This document shows, one piece after another, positions 8,679-18,359 of a DNA stretch of 64,000 nucleotides. The translations under genes were made by a program, and so were the position numbers. Every line of letters begins with the position of its first letter. The first letter of the stretch is position 1. The stretch spans positions 62,001 to 126,000 of the forward strand of contig JBEKRV010000001.1 in assembly GCA_049517675.1 (NCBI GenBank), given 5' to 3'. This DNA is from Bog-756 sp049517675 (lineage in GTDB: Bacteria; Actinomycetota; Acidimicrobiia; Acidimicrobiales; RAAP-2). A model generated the notes under the pieces. That model did no database searches. It was not told where the DNA came from and saw only the letters and a list, made by a program, of their open reading frames with translations.

Positions 8679-9615
8679 AGCCCTGCGAGCGGCTCAGGCC
8701 GGCCCGCTCGCCGCGGGTCACGAACTTGGTGGCCATCTTGCGCGATGCCTCGTCGATCATCTCGTCGCCGAACATGACCGCGCCGGTGCGGTCGTCCTCG
8801 GTGGCCTTCTGGTAGGCGTCGAGGATGTCCCACGCCCGGTCGAACTGCTCCTGGGTGGGCGAGTAGACCTCGTTCAGCACACCGACCTGATCCGGCGTGA
8901 GGGCCCATTTCCCGTCGTAGCCGAGGACCCGGGTCCGCTGGGAGAACCCCCTCAGGCTGTCGAGCTCGCGGATCTTGAGGAACGGTCCGTCGATGACCTG
9001 GAGCCCGTTGGCCCGGCCGGCCATCAGGATCTTGGAGAAGACGTAGTTGAAGTGGTCACCCGGGTACTCGGGGATGGCCACGCCCCCGGTGAGCACCGGC
9101 ATCTCCATCGACGCCGCGAAGTCGGCGGGACCGAAGATGATGGTCTCGAGGCGGGGCGAGGCGGCACAGATCTCTTCGACGTTGATGAGGCCCCGGGTCG
9201 TCTCGATCTGCGCCTCGATGCCGATGTGGCCGACGGGGAGTCCGCAGGTCTTCTCGACCTGGGTGAGCAGGAGGTCGAGGGCCACCACCTCGGCCGCGGA
9301 CTGGACCTTCGGGAGCATGAGCTCGTCGAGGCGGGGGCCGGCGGCCGATACGACCTCGATCACATCGCCGTAGGTCCACTCGGTGTCCCAGGCGTTGATC
9401 CTGACGCACAGCACCCGGTCGTCCCACGGAAGGGTCCGGATCGCCTCGGCCACCTTGGCGCGCGCCGATTCCTTCTCGAGAGGCGCCACCGAGTCCTCGA
9501 GATCGAGGAAGCTCATGTCGGCAGGCACGGTGGGGGCCTTGGCCAGGAAGCGCTCGTTGGAGCCCGGTGAGGACATGCAGGAGCGACGGGGAAGGTAACG
9601 GGAGCGTTCGGACAT
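8677..9615 (-). CDS. HpcH/HpaI aldolase / citrate lyase beta-like (CoA ester lyase)
   Basis: A 312-residue CitE-family TIM barrel. It begins with the typical RSCMSSPGSNERFLAKAP, then the SFLDLEDSVAP metal-site strand, CVRINAWDTEW, and GIEAQIETTRGL with the conserved Glu, as in malyl-CoA and methylmalyl-CoA lyases. The reaction is expected to be reversible cleavage of a beta-hydroxyacyl-CoA to acetyl-/propionyl-CoA and a 2-oxoacid. The exact substrate is not readable from sequence. ATG 9615 is preferred to an upstream start at 9651. It is transcribed alone, convergent with TetR. Confidence 0.8.
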   Translation of the reverse strand: MSERSRYLPRRSCMSSPGSNERFLAKAPTVPADMSFLDLEDSVAPLEKESARAKVAEAIRTLPWDDRVLCVRINAWDTEWTYGDVIEVVSAAGPRLDELMLPKVQSAAEVVALDLLLTQVEKTCGLPVGHIGIEAQIETTRGLINVEEICAASPRLETIIFGPADFAASMEMPVLTGGVAIPEYPGDHFNYVFSKILMAGRANGLQVIDGPFLKIRELDSLRGFSQRTRVLGYDGKWALTPDQVGVLNEVYSPTQEQFDRAWDILDAYQKATEDDRTGAVMFGDEMIDEASRKMATKFVTRGERAGLSRSQG

Positions 9616-9702
9616 GGCACCGATCGTACGGCGCAATCGGATCGGGGCCAAAACGGACGGGGCCGGAGCCGCCCGCCCCAGGGGATCGTCCCGGACCGGG
9701 GG

Positions 9703-10959
9703 TCAGCCCGCGGCCAGGCCCGCCGCCTCGTCCCGGGCGATCTGGTCGCTCAGGTCGGCCGGTGTCAGCTGCTCGGACAGGAGGCGGTCGAAGCGGGCCG
9801 GGTCGCCGGCGGTGAACGCGCGGCACAGCGGGAGGCCCTCCACGTAGCAGGTCAGATAGGCCCGCCACGTCGGGTGGATGAGGAATTCCACCGCCTTGGC
9901 CGCCCGATCGCGGGGCAGGAGCCCCCACCGGGCCACCTCGTCGATGACCGTGTCGGGATCGGCCCCGTCCTCGTGGAGGCGGAAGGCGGCATTGGTGCGC
10001 ACGGCACCGAGGGCCTCGCCGGCGTCGGCGACCGCGGCCACCACCTCGGTGTCGTAGCGGATCCCGAGGGGCCGCATGTGGTCGGCGACCTGCTCCTCGC
10101 AGTGCCTGCCCCAGGCCACCTCGAGTCCGAGGTCGGCCAGCCCCTCGGCGAGCAGGCACTGCGGGGTGCCGACCAGGAAGATCGACTCCTCCCACCGGTC
10201 CAGCCGGCGGACCAGACCCACCTCCTTGCGCGTGTGCTCGGTGTGGTGACCGGGGTAGGCCTCGTGGGCCACCAGGTGGGCCAGCCCTGTCGACAGCACC
10301 GGGAGGTCGGTGTTGATGGCGACACGGCTGTGCAGGTTCCCGAGGTAGTAGTTGAACCCGGACCACGGCTCGTTCGACACCAACTCGAACTCCACGTGCT
10401 CGCCCTCGGGAAGTCCGAACAGCTGTCGGGTCCGCTCGCGCAGGTCCTCGGCCAGCGACTGCACGGCGGCCGAGAGCTTGTCGACCGGCACCGCATGGGA
10501 CTCGCGCCAGGCCACCAGGCGTTCGGCCAGCGGGCCCGATCCGGGGAGCACCTCGTCGAGCCGGCGGTGGGCGTCGGCGAGGGCTTCCTCGTCGACCCGG
10601 ATCGGCCGCACCCCGTAGCAGGCCTCCACCTCGTCGGCGTAGCCGATGGGCTCACCGGCCAGCTTGGCGCACGTGGTGGCCAGCCCGACGACCTGCGCCG
10701 CGATCCAGTGCCGGCGGGCCGCGGCCGATGAGCCTTCCGAACCCGGTCCGTCGAGCGGCTCGCCCGCGTCGAGGGCCGCCAACAGGGCACGGGACTCGGC
10801 GAGCAACTGCCCGGGAGGTGCGATCGGCTCCGCGTCCACCGCCTCGGCCAGCTCCGGCGGACCGTAGTAGGCGTCGACCATCCCGTCGATGTGGCGACCG
10901 AGGCGGAGACCGAGGGTCAGGTAGTCCTCGACGAGCCCGCGTCCGGCCACGGTCGGCAT
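9703..10959 (-). CDS. DUF885 family putative metallopeptidase
   Basis: A 418-residue protein with the family's HEAYPGHHTEH motif, a variant of the HExxH zinc site in DUF885 proteins, near residue 235, and a downstream LAEGLADLGLEVAWG that probably supplies a further ligand. The sequence is largely helical, lacks a signal peptide and ends in a region like LIHPTWRAYLTCYVEGLPLCRAF. The enzymatic role in this subfamily is unproven; a carboxypeptidase-like function is plausible. It is 13 bp downstream of the dienelactone-hydrolase-like gene on the same strand, suggesting an operon. Confidence 0.75.
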   Translation of the reverse strand: MPTVAGRGLVEDYLTLGLRLGRHIDGMVDAYYGPPELAEAVDAEPIAPPGQLLAESRALLAALDAGEPLDGPGSEGSSAAARRHWIAAQVVGLATTCAKLAGEPIGYADEVEACYGVRPIRVDEEALADAHRRLDEVLPGSGPLAERLVAWRESHAVPVDKLSAAVQSLAEDLRERTRQLFGLPEGEHVEFELVSNEPWSGFNYYLGNLHSRVAINTDLPVLSTGLAHLVAHEAYPGHHTEHTRKEVGLVRRLDRWEESIFLVGTPQCLLAEGLADLGLEVAWGRHCEEQVADHMRPLGIRYDTEVVAAVADAGEALGAVRTNAAFRLHEDGADPDTVIDEVARWGLLPRDRAAKAVEFLIHPTWRAYLTCYVEGLPLCRAFTAGDPARFDRLLSEQLTPADLSDQIARDEAAGLAAG

Positions 10960-10972
10960 CCCGGCCGGAGGC

Positions 10973-11665
10973 TCAGTCGAGCCGCTCGTGCAGAAACGCG
11001 ACCGTGCGATCCCACAGAAGCTGGGCCGCAGCCGCGTCGTAGACCTCGGGGCGGTCCTCGTTGAAGAAGGCGTGGTCCACGCCGGCGTAATGGTGGAACG
11101 TCACGTCCTTGCCGAGGGCGGTCAGCTCGGCCTCGAGGGCCCGTGCCGCGTCGGGGGTGAAGAAGTTGTCGAGCTCGGCGGCATGCCCGAGGACGGCGGC
11201 CGTCATCGCCGAGTAGTCGGGCTGGACGTCGGCCCACGGCACCACCCCGTAGGCCGGCACCACCGCACCGACCGCGTCGGGCCGCCGGCAGGCCAGCACC
11301 AGGGCGAGTCCGCCGCCCATGCAGAACCCGACGACGCCGACCGATGCCCGCCCGGTACGCCGGAGGAGCTCGTCGACCGCGCCGCTCAGGTGCTTCGCCG
11401 CCTTGCCCATCTCCATGGCCATCATGGCCTTGGCCGCCTCGTCGGGCTCGGTCAGCGGCACGGCCTTGCCGTCGTACAGGTCCGGTGCCAGCGCGGTGAA
11501 CCCGGCCTCGGCGAACCGGTCGCACGTGCGGGTGATCTGGTCGACCAGTCCCCACCACTCCTGGAGGACCAGGACACCGACGGTGCCGCCGGATCCTCCG
11601 GCCGGCTCGGCCACGTAGCCTCTCCCGACCCCGCCGTCGCTCCGAAATTCGACGTGTTCTCCCAT
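10973..11665 (-). CDS. Dienelactone hydrolase family protein
   Basis: A 230-residue alpha/beta hydrolase. The strand-turn LVLQEWWGLVDQI matches the N-terminal signature of DLH proteins, GFCMGGG carries the nucleophilic Cys typical of carboxymethylenebutenolidase, and VDHAFF supplies the catalytic His. It probably hydrolyses a lactone or ester; many chromosomal DLH homologues have no established substrate. ATG 11665 fits the family start. It is cotranscribed with the downstream DUF885 gene. Confidence 0.8.
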   Translation of the reverse strand: MGEHVEFRSDGGVGRGYVAEPAGGSGGTVGVLVLQEWWGLVDQITRTCDRFAEAGFTALAPDLYDGKAVPLTEPDEAAKAMMAMEMGKAAKHLSGAVDELLRRTGRASVGVVGFCMGGGLALVLACRRPDAVGAVVPAYGVVPWADVQPDYSAMTAAVLGHAAELDNFFTPDAARALEAELTALGKDVTFHHYAGVDHAFFNEDRPEVYDAAAAQLLWDRTVAFLHERLD

Positions 11666-11846
11666 GGGCGCGACCCTAGCCGCGTGACCCCGGACCAACG
11701 GTCCCGCGGAGCGCTGTCAGTGGTCCGTCCTCGCGGTTCCTCGGGTGGGGGGCGCCGGACGGCAACCGGAAAACCCCAGGTCACGGCCTTGAGTTCGCTC
11801 CGGGTCCTTGTGACCCGAGTACTGACCTACTACTATCAGCCCGCAT

Positions 11847-13088
11847 ATGACTCACGCCGAGCCGTACTCGTCGTTGGAGCCAGGTGCCTGCCCCGCACGT
11901 CGCACGAAGATCCGAGCCAGGGTGGTCGCGGCATTCGCGGTCGCCTCCGTGGTCGGGGTGACGACGACGATGGTCTCCATCGCCGCACCTGCCTCCGCGG
12001 ACCAGATCTCCGATGCCAAGGCGCAAGCCGCGGCCATCACGGCCAAGCTGAACGCCGCCCAGGCGCAGATCGCCGCGCTCAGCGGACAGGTCAACGAGGC
12101 CGACTACAAGCTCGCCCAGCTCCAGGGTCAGATCGCGTCGAGCCAGGCCCAGATGGCCAAGGACCAGCGCACGGTCGCCAGCGACGTGAGCCAGCTCCAG
12201 GTCCAGGCGATCGCCGACTACACGAGCTCGGGCACGTCCAACACCGCGACCCAGCTCTTCACGTCGAACGTGAACACGAGCGGCATCCGGTCGGAGTACT
12301 CGTCGATCGCCACCGGCAACGTGACGTCGACCATCGACCATCTCCATACCGCCCAGGCGCAGCTCGCTTCCACCCAGTCGTCGCTCGAGCAGCAGAAGTC
12401 CCAGGCGCAGTCGGCGCGCGACAGCCTCGCCGGTGCCGAATCCCAGGCGTCGGCACTGGCCAGCCAGGACCAGAGCACCCTCGACAGCGTGGACGCCAAC
12501 ATCCAGGCCCTGGTCGCCCAGCAACAGGCCGCCCAGGCCGCGGCGGCCCAGGCGGCGGCCCAGGCGGCCTTCAACCAGAAGGTCCAGGCCGCTCGAGCCG
12601 CCCAGGCTGCTCAGGCTGCTCAGGCCACCCAGACCTCGCAGAATGCGACCGACCCCACCGGCACCACGAACACCGGCTCCGGCTCGTCGGGCGGTGGGGG
12701 CAGCGCGCCGACCGGGCCCGTCCCGCCGTTGTCGGGCGCCGCGGCGGTGGCCGTGCAGGCCGCCGAGAGCCAGGTCGGCGTCCCGTATGTCTGGGGTGGG
12801 GCGAGCCCGTCCACCGGGTTCGACTGCTCGGGCCTCGTCATGTGGGCCTACGCGCAGGCGGGGATCAGCCTCCCGCACTACTCGGGCGCACAGTACGACG
12901 ACACCACCCACATCCCGCTCGCCGCCATCGAACCGGGCGACCTCCTCTTCTACGGCCCCGGGGGCAGTGAGCACGTCGCCATGTACGTGGGCGGTGGCTC
13001 GATGGTCGAAGCTCCCTACACCGGTGCCGACGTGCACATCACCGGGGTCCGCACCGACGGCCTGACCGGCGTCGGCCGGGTGGTCTGA
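11847..13088 (+). CDS. Secreted NlpC/P60 peptidoglycan endopeptidase with coiled-coil (RipA/PcsB-like)
   Basis: A 413-residue exported cell-wall hydrolase. A basic N-terminus and hydrophobic stretch (VVAAFAVASVVGVTTTMVSIAAPASA) form a signal peptide ending near residue 51. Residues ~55-250 are Ala/Gln/Ser-rich coiled coil, probably autoinhibitory. A Gly/Ser/Thr linker follows, then the NlpC/P60 domain with the catalytic Cys in FDCSGLVMWAYAQAG and the His in HVAMYVGGG. The third polar residue may lie in VEAPYTG. The expected role is cleavage within stem peptides during septation or growth. The upstream 180 bp hold a short hairpin at 11801-11817 but no riboswitch I can recognise. Confidence 0.85.
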   Translation: MTHAEPYSSLEPGACPARRTKIRARVVAAFAVASVVGVTTTMVSIAAPASADQISDAKAQAAAITAKLNAAQAQIAALSGQVNEADYKLAQLQGQIASSQAQMAKDQRTVASDVSQLQVQAIADYTSSGTSNTATQLFTSNVNTSGIRSEYSSIATGNVTSTIDHLHTAQAQLASTQSSLEQQKSQAQSARDSLAGAESQASALASQDQSTLDSVDANIQALVAQQQAAQAAAAQAAAQAAFNQKVQAARAAQAAQAAQATQTSQNATDPTGTTNTGSGSSGGGGSAPTGPVPPLSGAAAVAVQAAESQVGVPYVWGGASPSTGFDCSGLVMWAYAQAGISLPHYSGAQYDDTTHIPLAAIEPGDLLFYGPGGSEHVAMYVGGGSMVEAPYTGADVHITGVRTDGLTGVGRVV

Positions 13089-13168
13089 GCTCGGACCCTC
13101 CGCCCCGGCCCCGGCCCCCTTCGGGCGTGCCGGCCGCGCTCCCGGCACGGATCGGTCCCCCCTCGCCC

Positions 13169-13567
13169 ATGGCATTCGGCCAAGCGTCCGGCCCCCCGGC
13201 CACCGGCCGACAGATCCGTGACCTCACCGCGCTGGTCGAAGGGGCCGGGCACGCCGACTTCCGGGACGCCCGTGGCCCGCTCGGGCTCACCCAACGCCAG
13301 GCCGGCGGGCGGTTCACCCACGACGAGGCGGCGGCGCTGATCGCACGGCTCGAGGCCGAGGCGGACGGGCGCGACGGCGGATCGGGCGGATCGGGTGTGC
13401 CGGGTGTGTCTTCGGGACCGGTCTCCGCTCCCCGCCGACCGGTCCCCCGCGGCGAGCCCTTGGCCCGCCAGCTCCGACGGGTGCCCGAGGAGCTGCTCGT
13501 CGACGAGCTCAGGCGCCGGGGCTGGGACGTCACCCCTCCCGCCGGCGGGTCGCCGCCCGCCGACTGA
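13169..13567 (+). CDS. Conserved hypothetical actinobacterial protein
   Basis: About 132 residues. The N-terminal part AFGQASGPPATGRQIRDLTALVEGAGHADFRDARGPLGLTQRQA resembles a motif seen at the ends of several actinobacterial proteins. A low-complexity Gly/Pro/Ser linker follows, then LARQLRRVPEELLVDELRRRGWDV. The two ends look like small helical interaction modules. No enzymatic motif is visible. The start could instead be GTG 13127; ATG 13169 is preferred since conservation seems to begin there. It follows the NlpC/P60 gene on the same strand by 80 bp. Confidence 0.6.
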   Translation: MAFGQASGPPATGRQIRDLTALVEGAGHADFRDARGPLGLTQRQAGGRFTHDEAAALIARLEAEADGRDGGSGGSGVPGVSSGPVSAPRRPVPRGEPLARQLRRVPEELLVDELRRRGWDVTPPAGGSPPAD

Positions 13568-13590
13568 CCGGTACCGGCCCGCCCCCCGAC

Positions 13591-14388
<798 letters not shown>

Positions 14389-14557
14389 GGCGCCACCTGC
14401 GATCCTTCACTCGGACGACGGCCGCCACCTGCGGTCCGTCGGTGACCGTCCCACGGGGCGGAACGGCACGGTGGGGCCACCCTACCGGCCCCCTGGGGCA
14501 TACTGAGGACCTGGCCGGTGACCGGGGACACCTCCCCCGCCGACCGTGCACTCCGCC

Positions 14558-15487
14558 ATGAGACCGATCCCCGTCGCCTTCCACATCTGGTTCCTCGAGG
14601 TCCACACCTACGGGATCGGACTCGCCCTGACCTTCTGGTTCGGCCTCCGCTACACCGAGCGGCGCCTGCGCGACCGCGGGTACCCGTGGGAGTGGGTCAC
14701 CCGCCTGTTCGTGTGGGTCATCGTGTCCGCCGTCGTCGGCGCCCGGGCCATGCAGGTGCTCTCCCACCTCTCGTACTACGCGGCCAACCCCGCCCAGATC
14801 GTCGCCATCTGGCAGGGCGGGCTCTCGTCGTTCGGCGGACTGATCCTCGCCGTGCCGGTCGCCATCGTCGTCCAGCGCAGGCGCTGCCCGCAGCTGCCCA
14901 CCCTGCGGTTCGCCGACCTGATGGCGCCCGTGCTGATGGCGTGCTGGGGCATGGGACGGCTCCTCGGGCCCCAGCTCATGGTGTCCGGCGGGGGGGCCGC
15001 GACCCGTGCCTGGTACGGGATGGAGTATGCCGGCGAGGTGGGGAGGAGGGTCCCGGTGCCGATCTTCCAGGCGATCGGGGACTTCGCCATCTTCGGGATC
15101 CTGTTGCTCGTCGAGCGGTGGTTGCGGTCGCGCGCACCGTCGGTCGCCTCCGACGGTACGCCGGTCCGAGCGCAGGACGCCCCCCTGCCACCGGCGGGCA
15201 TCGTGATCGGGGTCGGGATGGTGCTCTGGGGGATCGAGCGGCTCCTCGACGAGGTGCTGTGGCTGCACGGCCAGGACGGTGCGCTGGGATCGTTCCTGGT
15301 CGAGATCGCCGGTGTCGCCCTGGCCGTAGGGGGGCTCGCCCTGCTCGTCTCGCGGCTCGGGCCGCTCCGCCGGTGGCGCGACACCCGGCCCGAGCCGGTT
15401 GGCGACGGCGGAGCGGTGGCCGACGAGGAGCTCGCCACCCCTGCCACGGCTGGAGGCACCCCGTCCGACTCAGCCGACGGCGCCTGA
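14558..15487 (+). CDS. lgt: Divergent prolipoprotein diacylglyceryl transferase (Lgt-like)
   Basis: A 309-residue polytopic membrane protein of the Lgt family, which attaches diacylglycerol to lipobox cysteines. Family traits: an opening PIPVAFHIWFLEVHTYGIGLAL, VVGARAMQVLSH, GGLSSFGGL and then GMGRLLGPQLM. In ordinary Lgt this last place reads GRxGNFxNGE, so the Arg is retained but the Asn and Glu are replaced. About seven hydrophobic helices are visible, with a hydrophilic C-terminal tail. It is either a divergent Lgt or a paralogue of altered function; a canonical copy may lie elsewhere. ATG 14558 is preferred over GTG 14546. Confidence 0.65.
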   Translation: MRPIPVAFHIWFLEVHTYGIGLALTFWFGLRYTERRLRDRGYPWEWVTRLFVWVIVSAVVGARAMQVLSHLSYYAANPAQIVAIWQGGLSSFGGLILAVPVAIVVQRRRCPQLPTLRFADLMAPVLMACWGMGRLLGPQLMVSGGGAATRAWYGMEYAGEVGRRVPVPIFQAIGDFAIFGILLLVERWLRSRAPSVASDGTPVRAQDAPLPPAGIVIGVGMVLWGIERLLDEVLWLHGQDGALGSFLVEIAGVALAVGGLALLVSRLGPLRRWRDTRPEPVGDGGAVADEELATPATAGGTPSDSADGA

Positions 15488-15519
15488 CCCTCCGACCGCC
15501 TTCGCGCTCCGGGGACCGC

Positions 15520-16008
15520 TCAGACCCGTCCCGCCCCGACGGCGACAGGCAGGGCCGCCGGGCTGACGGTCAGGCCGGCGAGCAGGGCGTCGACCCGGGG
15601 CACGAGGACCGAGCGGCGGGCGTGGCTACCGAGCACGACGTAGAGGGTGAACGGCCGCTGCTCCTCGGTGAAGAACCACTGGGATCCCGACCGACCGGCG
15701 GGCCCTCCGTGGAGCACGACGGGGAGGAAGCTGGCGGTCGACAATTTCCTGGGCATTCCCTGACGGGCGAAGAGCCTGGTGCCCAGGCCATCGGGCCCGT
15801 ACTCGACGAGCACGGCGAAGACGTCGCCGTGCTCCATCAGGTCGACCGCGCCACCCCCGAGGTCCCCGACCGCGTCGGGTAGGGCGAAGGTGGCGAACTG
15901 GGCCACCGCGGGTCCCGTCCCGGTCCCTGCCGCCAGCCGCCTGGAGATCCGTCCCTCGAATCCCGGAGGCAGCTCGGCCGTGATCCCGTGTGCCTGGAGT
16001 GTGGCCAT
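15520..16008 (-). CDS. Conserved hypothetical protein
   Basis: A 162-residue protein opening MATLQAHGITAELPPGFEGRISRR. It is beta-rich, with central segments such as GDVFAVLVEYGPDGLGTRLFARQGMPRKL and WFFTEEQRPFTLYVVLGSHARR. There is no signal peptide or known motif. It starts 2 bp after the stop of the thioredoxin-like gene, so the two are surely cotranscribed and may act together, perhaps in the cell envelope. A TTG two codons upstream would overlap that stop; ATG 16008 is chosen. Confidence 0.65.
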   Translation of the reverse strand: MATLQAHGITAELPPGFEGRISRRLAAGTGTGPAVAQFATFALPDAVGDLGGGAVDLMEHGDVFAVLVEYGPDGLGTRLFARQGMPRKLSTASFLPVVLHGGPAGRSGSQWFFTEEQRPFTLYVVLGSHARRSVLVPRVDALLAGLTVSPAALPVAVGAGRV

Positions 16009-16010
16009 GC

Positions 16011-16829
16011 TCAACTCGCCCTACGGACGTCCGTGGCATGATCCGGAATCCGTGCGTCGGTCGGACCGTGGAGGACGCCGGGTGGGGCCGGGTGCGGGAC
16101 CGGGTCCTCCGGCGTGTCGGACCCCACCAGCGCGAGGGCGGCGGCCGACCGGCGTGCCAGCCCATCGGACCCGACGTCCACGGTATGGGTGGAGCGGGCG
16201 GCGATGCCCGCCCCGGCCTGTCGCACCGACTCGGCGACGTGGTCGAAGTGGTCGGCCGCTCCCTCGCCGATCCGCCTGCCGCTCGAGCCGTCGACCAGCA
16301 CGAAGAATGGCGATCCGGGCACCCCGTAGTCGGCCCAGGCGTCACCCGACATCACGACGGACAGTCCCTGGGAGGCCAGCCCGGCGACCTCGTGGGGCAC
16401 CTCGCGGTCGGGTCCTTCCGTGACCACGACGAGCCGGGCCCCGTCGGGGAGTCCGAGCCCGCCCTGATCGCGGAAGGACTCCCACAGCCCGGTGCACGAA
16501 CTGTCCGTGGACAGGAATGCCAGGAGGGTGAGCTGACCGGTGCCGACGGGGGCCACGGCGAGCGCATCGCCCTCGGGGGTCAGGCCGGCGATCGTCGGGG
16601 CCGACGTCGTGCTCCCGTCGGGCAGCAGCTCGAGCCCCGTCGTGAACGGCACCGCGACCGACCGGTCGGCGGGTTCGGGCACGCGACCGTCGTCCAATAC
16701 CGGGGTCGGCTCGCCGACGCCGAGGTCGCGGAGGACCCTCAGGGCGTCGGCACGGCTGCGGAGCAGACCGGCCACCGCCACGGCGAGCAGGAGCGCCACG
16801 ACGCCGAGAACGACGGTGAGAGCGACCAC
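16011..16829 (-). CDS. Membrane-anchored thioredoxin-fold protein (TlpA/MauD-like)
   Basis: A 272-residue protein with an N-terminal transmembrane helix (VVALTVVLGVVALLLAVAVAGLL) and a soluble domain where LTLLAFLSTDSSCTGLW occupies the place of the MauD/TlpA CxxC motif, here with one cysteine only. Later WADYGVPGSPFFVLVDGSSGRRIGEG contains the cis-Pro loop of the thioredoxin fold. It is likely extracytoplasmic, but a disulfide reductase role is doubtful with a single Cys. The GTG at 16829 is chosen because ggagg lies about 5 nt upstream; a longer frame to 16871 has no such site. Operon with the downstream hypothetical gene. Confidence 0.68.
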   Translation of the reverse strand: MVALTVVLGVVALLLAVAVAGLLRSRADALRVLRDLGVGEPTPVLDDGRVPEPADRSVAVPFTTGLELLPDGSTTSAPTIAGLTPEGDALAVAPVGTGQLTLLAFLSTDSSCTGLWESFRDQGGLGLPDGARLVVVTEGPDREVPHEVAGLASQGLSVVMSGDAWADYGVPGSPFFVLVDGSSGRRIGEGAADHFDHVAESVRQAGAGIAARSTHTVDVGSDGLARRSAAALALVGSDTPEDPVPHPAPPGVLHGPTDARIPDHATDVRRAS

Positions 16830-17032
16830 GGTGACCTCCAGTGCGACTGGCGGTGACGACCACCGGCACACGCCGCCCGCGTCACTCCACTGTACGGACG
16901 ACGGGCACCAGGGTGGTGGACTCCGGCACCGGGGGCACGGCCCCCGGCCGACCTGCGCCCCGGCGCCGGGGGGATCAGGGCCTATGCTCTCCGGAACGGT
17001 TGGCGGACCGACCCGGACCGCGGGAGGGACCC

Positions 17033-17413
17033 ATGGGCTTGAGCATCGAGACGGTCACGATCGACGCAGTGGATCCGATCGTCGTCGCCGCGTTCTGGGG
17101 TGCCGTCCTGGGTTGGGACCAGCGCGAGGACGAGGACGGCGACATCTGGATCGAGCCCGACGTGGGCCACCCGGAATTCGGCCGGTCCCGACCCCTCCTG
17201 ATCGTGCGAGTGCCCGAGCAGAAGCTGGGCAAGAACCGCATCCACTTCGATCTCGTCCCCGACGACCACGAGAGTGAGGTCGAACGCCTCGAGGCGCTCG
17301 GGGCCACCCGGCCGTCGATCGGTCAGACCGGCAACGAGTCGTGGGTGGTGCTTGCCGACCCCGAGGGGAACGAGTTCTGTGTGCTGGCCGAGTCCGACGG
17401 GCCCAGGGAGTGA
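17033..17413 (+). CDS. VOC family protein (glyoxalase-like domain)
   Basis: A 126-residue protein of the Glyoxalase_6 type: DAVDPIVVAAFWGAVLGWDQ at the start, KNRIHFDLVPDDHESEVERLEALGAT in the middle and WVVLADPEGNEFCVLAE at the end, giving two beta-alpha-beta-beta-beta modules. Such proteins bind metals or small molecules; many actinobacterial ones have no assigned reaction. ATG 17033 is preceded by the strong site gggaggga. It is convergent with the SDR gene at 17439. Confidence 0.82.
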   Translation: MGLSIETVTIDAVDPIVVAAFWGAVLGWDQREDEDGDIWIEPDVGHPEFGRSRPLLIVRVPEQKLGKNRIHFDLVPDDHESEVERLEALGATRPSIGQTGNESWVVLADPEGNEFCVLAESDGPRE

Positions 17414-17438
17414 CGGCCGGACCGCACCCCGACGTGGC

Positions 17439-18359
17439 CTAGCCGGCCGCCTCCGCCTCGGCGGCCGCCTTGGCCTCCGCCGCCTTCCGGTAGGCCTCGA
17501 GCTGGTCGAGCAGGGGCATGCGCTCCTGACCCACCGTCGAGTCGAGGCGGTCGGCGATCTGCTCGGGGGTCCACCGGCCGTCCGCGTACATCGCCCGCAC
17601 TTCGCGGGGCTGGTTCCACACCGCGATCTTCGGGCCGACCGATGTGTAGACCTGCCCGGTCACGTGCCTGGCCCGGTCGGAGAGCAGATAGACGACCATC
17701 GGGGCCACGTCTTCCGGGTCGCCCATCTCGGCGAGGTCCATCGGCACGTTGGCCGACATCCGGGTGCGGGCCACCGGGGCGATGGCGTTGGCGGTGATTC
17801 CGTAGCGGTTGAGGCCGGCCGCCGCCGATCGCACCAGCGACACGATGCCCCCCTTGGCGGCTGCGTAGTTGGCCTGGGCCACGCTTCCGGCGAAGGCGCC
17901 CGAGGTGAAGGCGACCAATGAGCCGCCACCTTCCTGCTTGCGCATGATCGCCGAAGCGGCGCGGAACACGGTGAAGTGACCCTTCAGGTGGGTCTCGATG
18001 ACCGCGTCCCACTCCTCCTCGGCCATGTTGAAGAGCATCCGCTCCCGCAGGATCCCGGCCACGGCCACCACGCCGTCGATGCGGCCCCAGCGCTCGACAC
18101 CGGCGCCCACGATCCTCTCCCCGCCGGCCAGCCTGGTGACGCTCTCGGCCACGGCGACCGCATCGCCACCCGCCGCCTCGATCTCGGCGACCACGGCTTC
18201 GGCCACTTCGCTCGTCGGGTCCTCACCGGCCATCGACACACCGATGTCGGCCACGACCACCCGTGCACCCTCGGCCGCTGCGGCCAGGGCGACGGCCCGG
18301 CCGATCCCTCCTCCGGCACCGGTGATGGCCACGACCTTGCCGTCCAGGAATGCAGTCAT
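17439..18359 (-). CDS. SDR family (3R)-hydroxyacyl-CoA dehydrogenase-like protein
   Basis: A 306-residue SDR resembling the D-3-hydroxyacyl-CoA dehydrogenase domain of multifunctional enzyme 2: ITGAGGGIGRAVALAAAAEGARVVV, GRIDGVVAVAGILRERML, the catalytic Ser in AFTSGAFAG and Tyr-Lys in QANYAAAKGG. The C-terminus is an Ala/Glu-rich helix. It is expected to oxidise a 3-hydroxyacyl-CoA (fatty acyl or steroid side chain). It is divergent from the acyl-CoA synthetase across a 339-bp gap holding a KstR-like palindrome, so the pair is probably co-regulated. Confidence 0.8.
   Translation of the reverse strand: MTAFLDGKVVAITGAGGGIGRAVALAAAAEGARVVVADIGVSMAGEDPTSEVAEAVVAEIEAAGGDAVAVAESVTRLAGGERIVGAGVERWGRIDGVVAVAGILRERMLFNMAEEEWDAVIETHLKGHFTVFRAASAIMRKQEGGGSLVAFTSGAFAGSVAQANYAAAKGGIVSLVRSAAAGLNRYGITANAIAPVARTRMSANVPMDLAEMGDPEDVAPMVVYLLSDRARHVTGQVYTSVGPKIAVWNQPREVRAMYADGRWTPEQIADRLDSTVGQERMPLLDQLEAYRKAAEAKAAAEAEAAG

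Noticed and set aside
11699..11846. Leader of the NlpC/P60 gene considered as a c-di-AMP (ydaO) riboswitch, common before actinobacterial cell-wall hydrolases
   Set aside because: The conserved GGGGGAACC-like and GCCGAACCCG-like blocks of that class could not be found; only a short hairpin at 11801-11817 is present.
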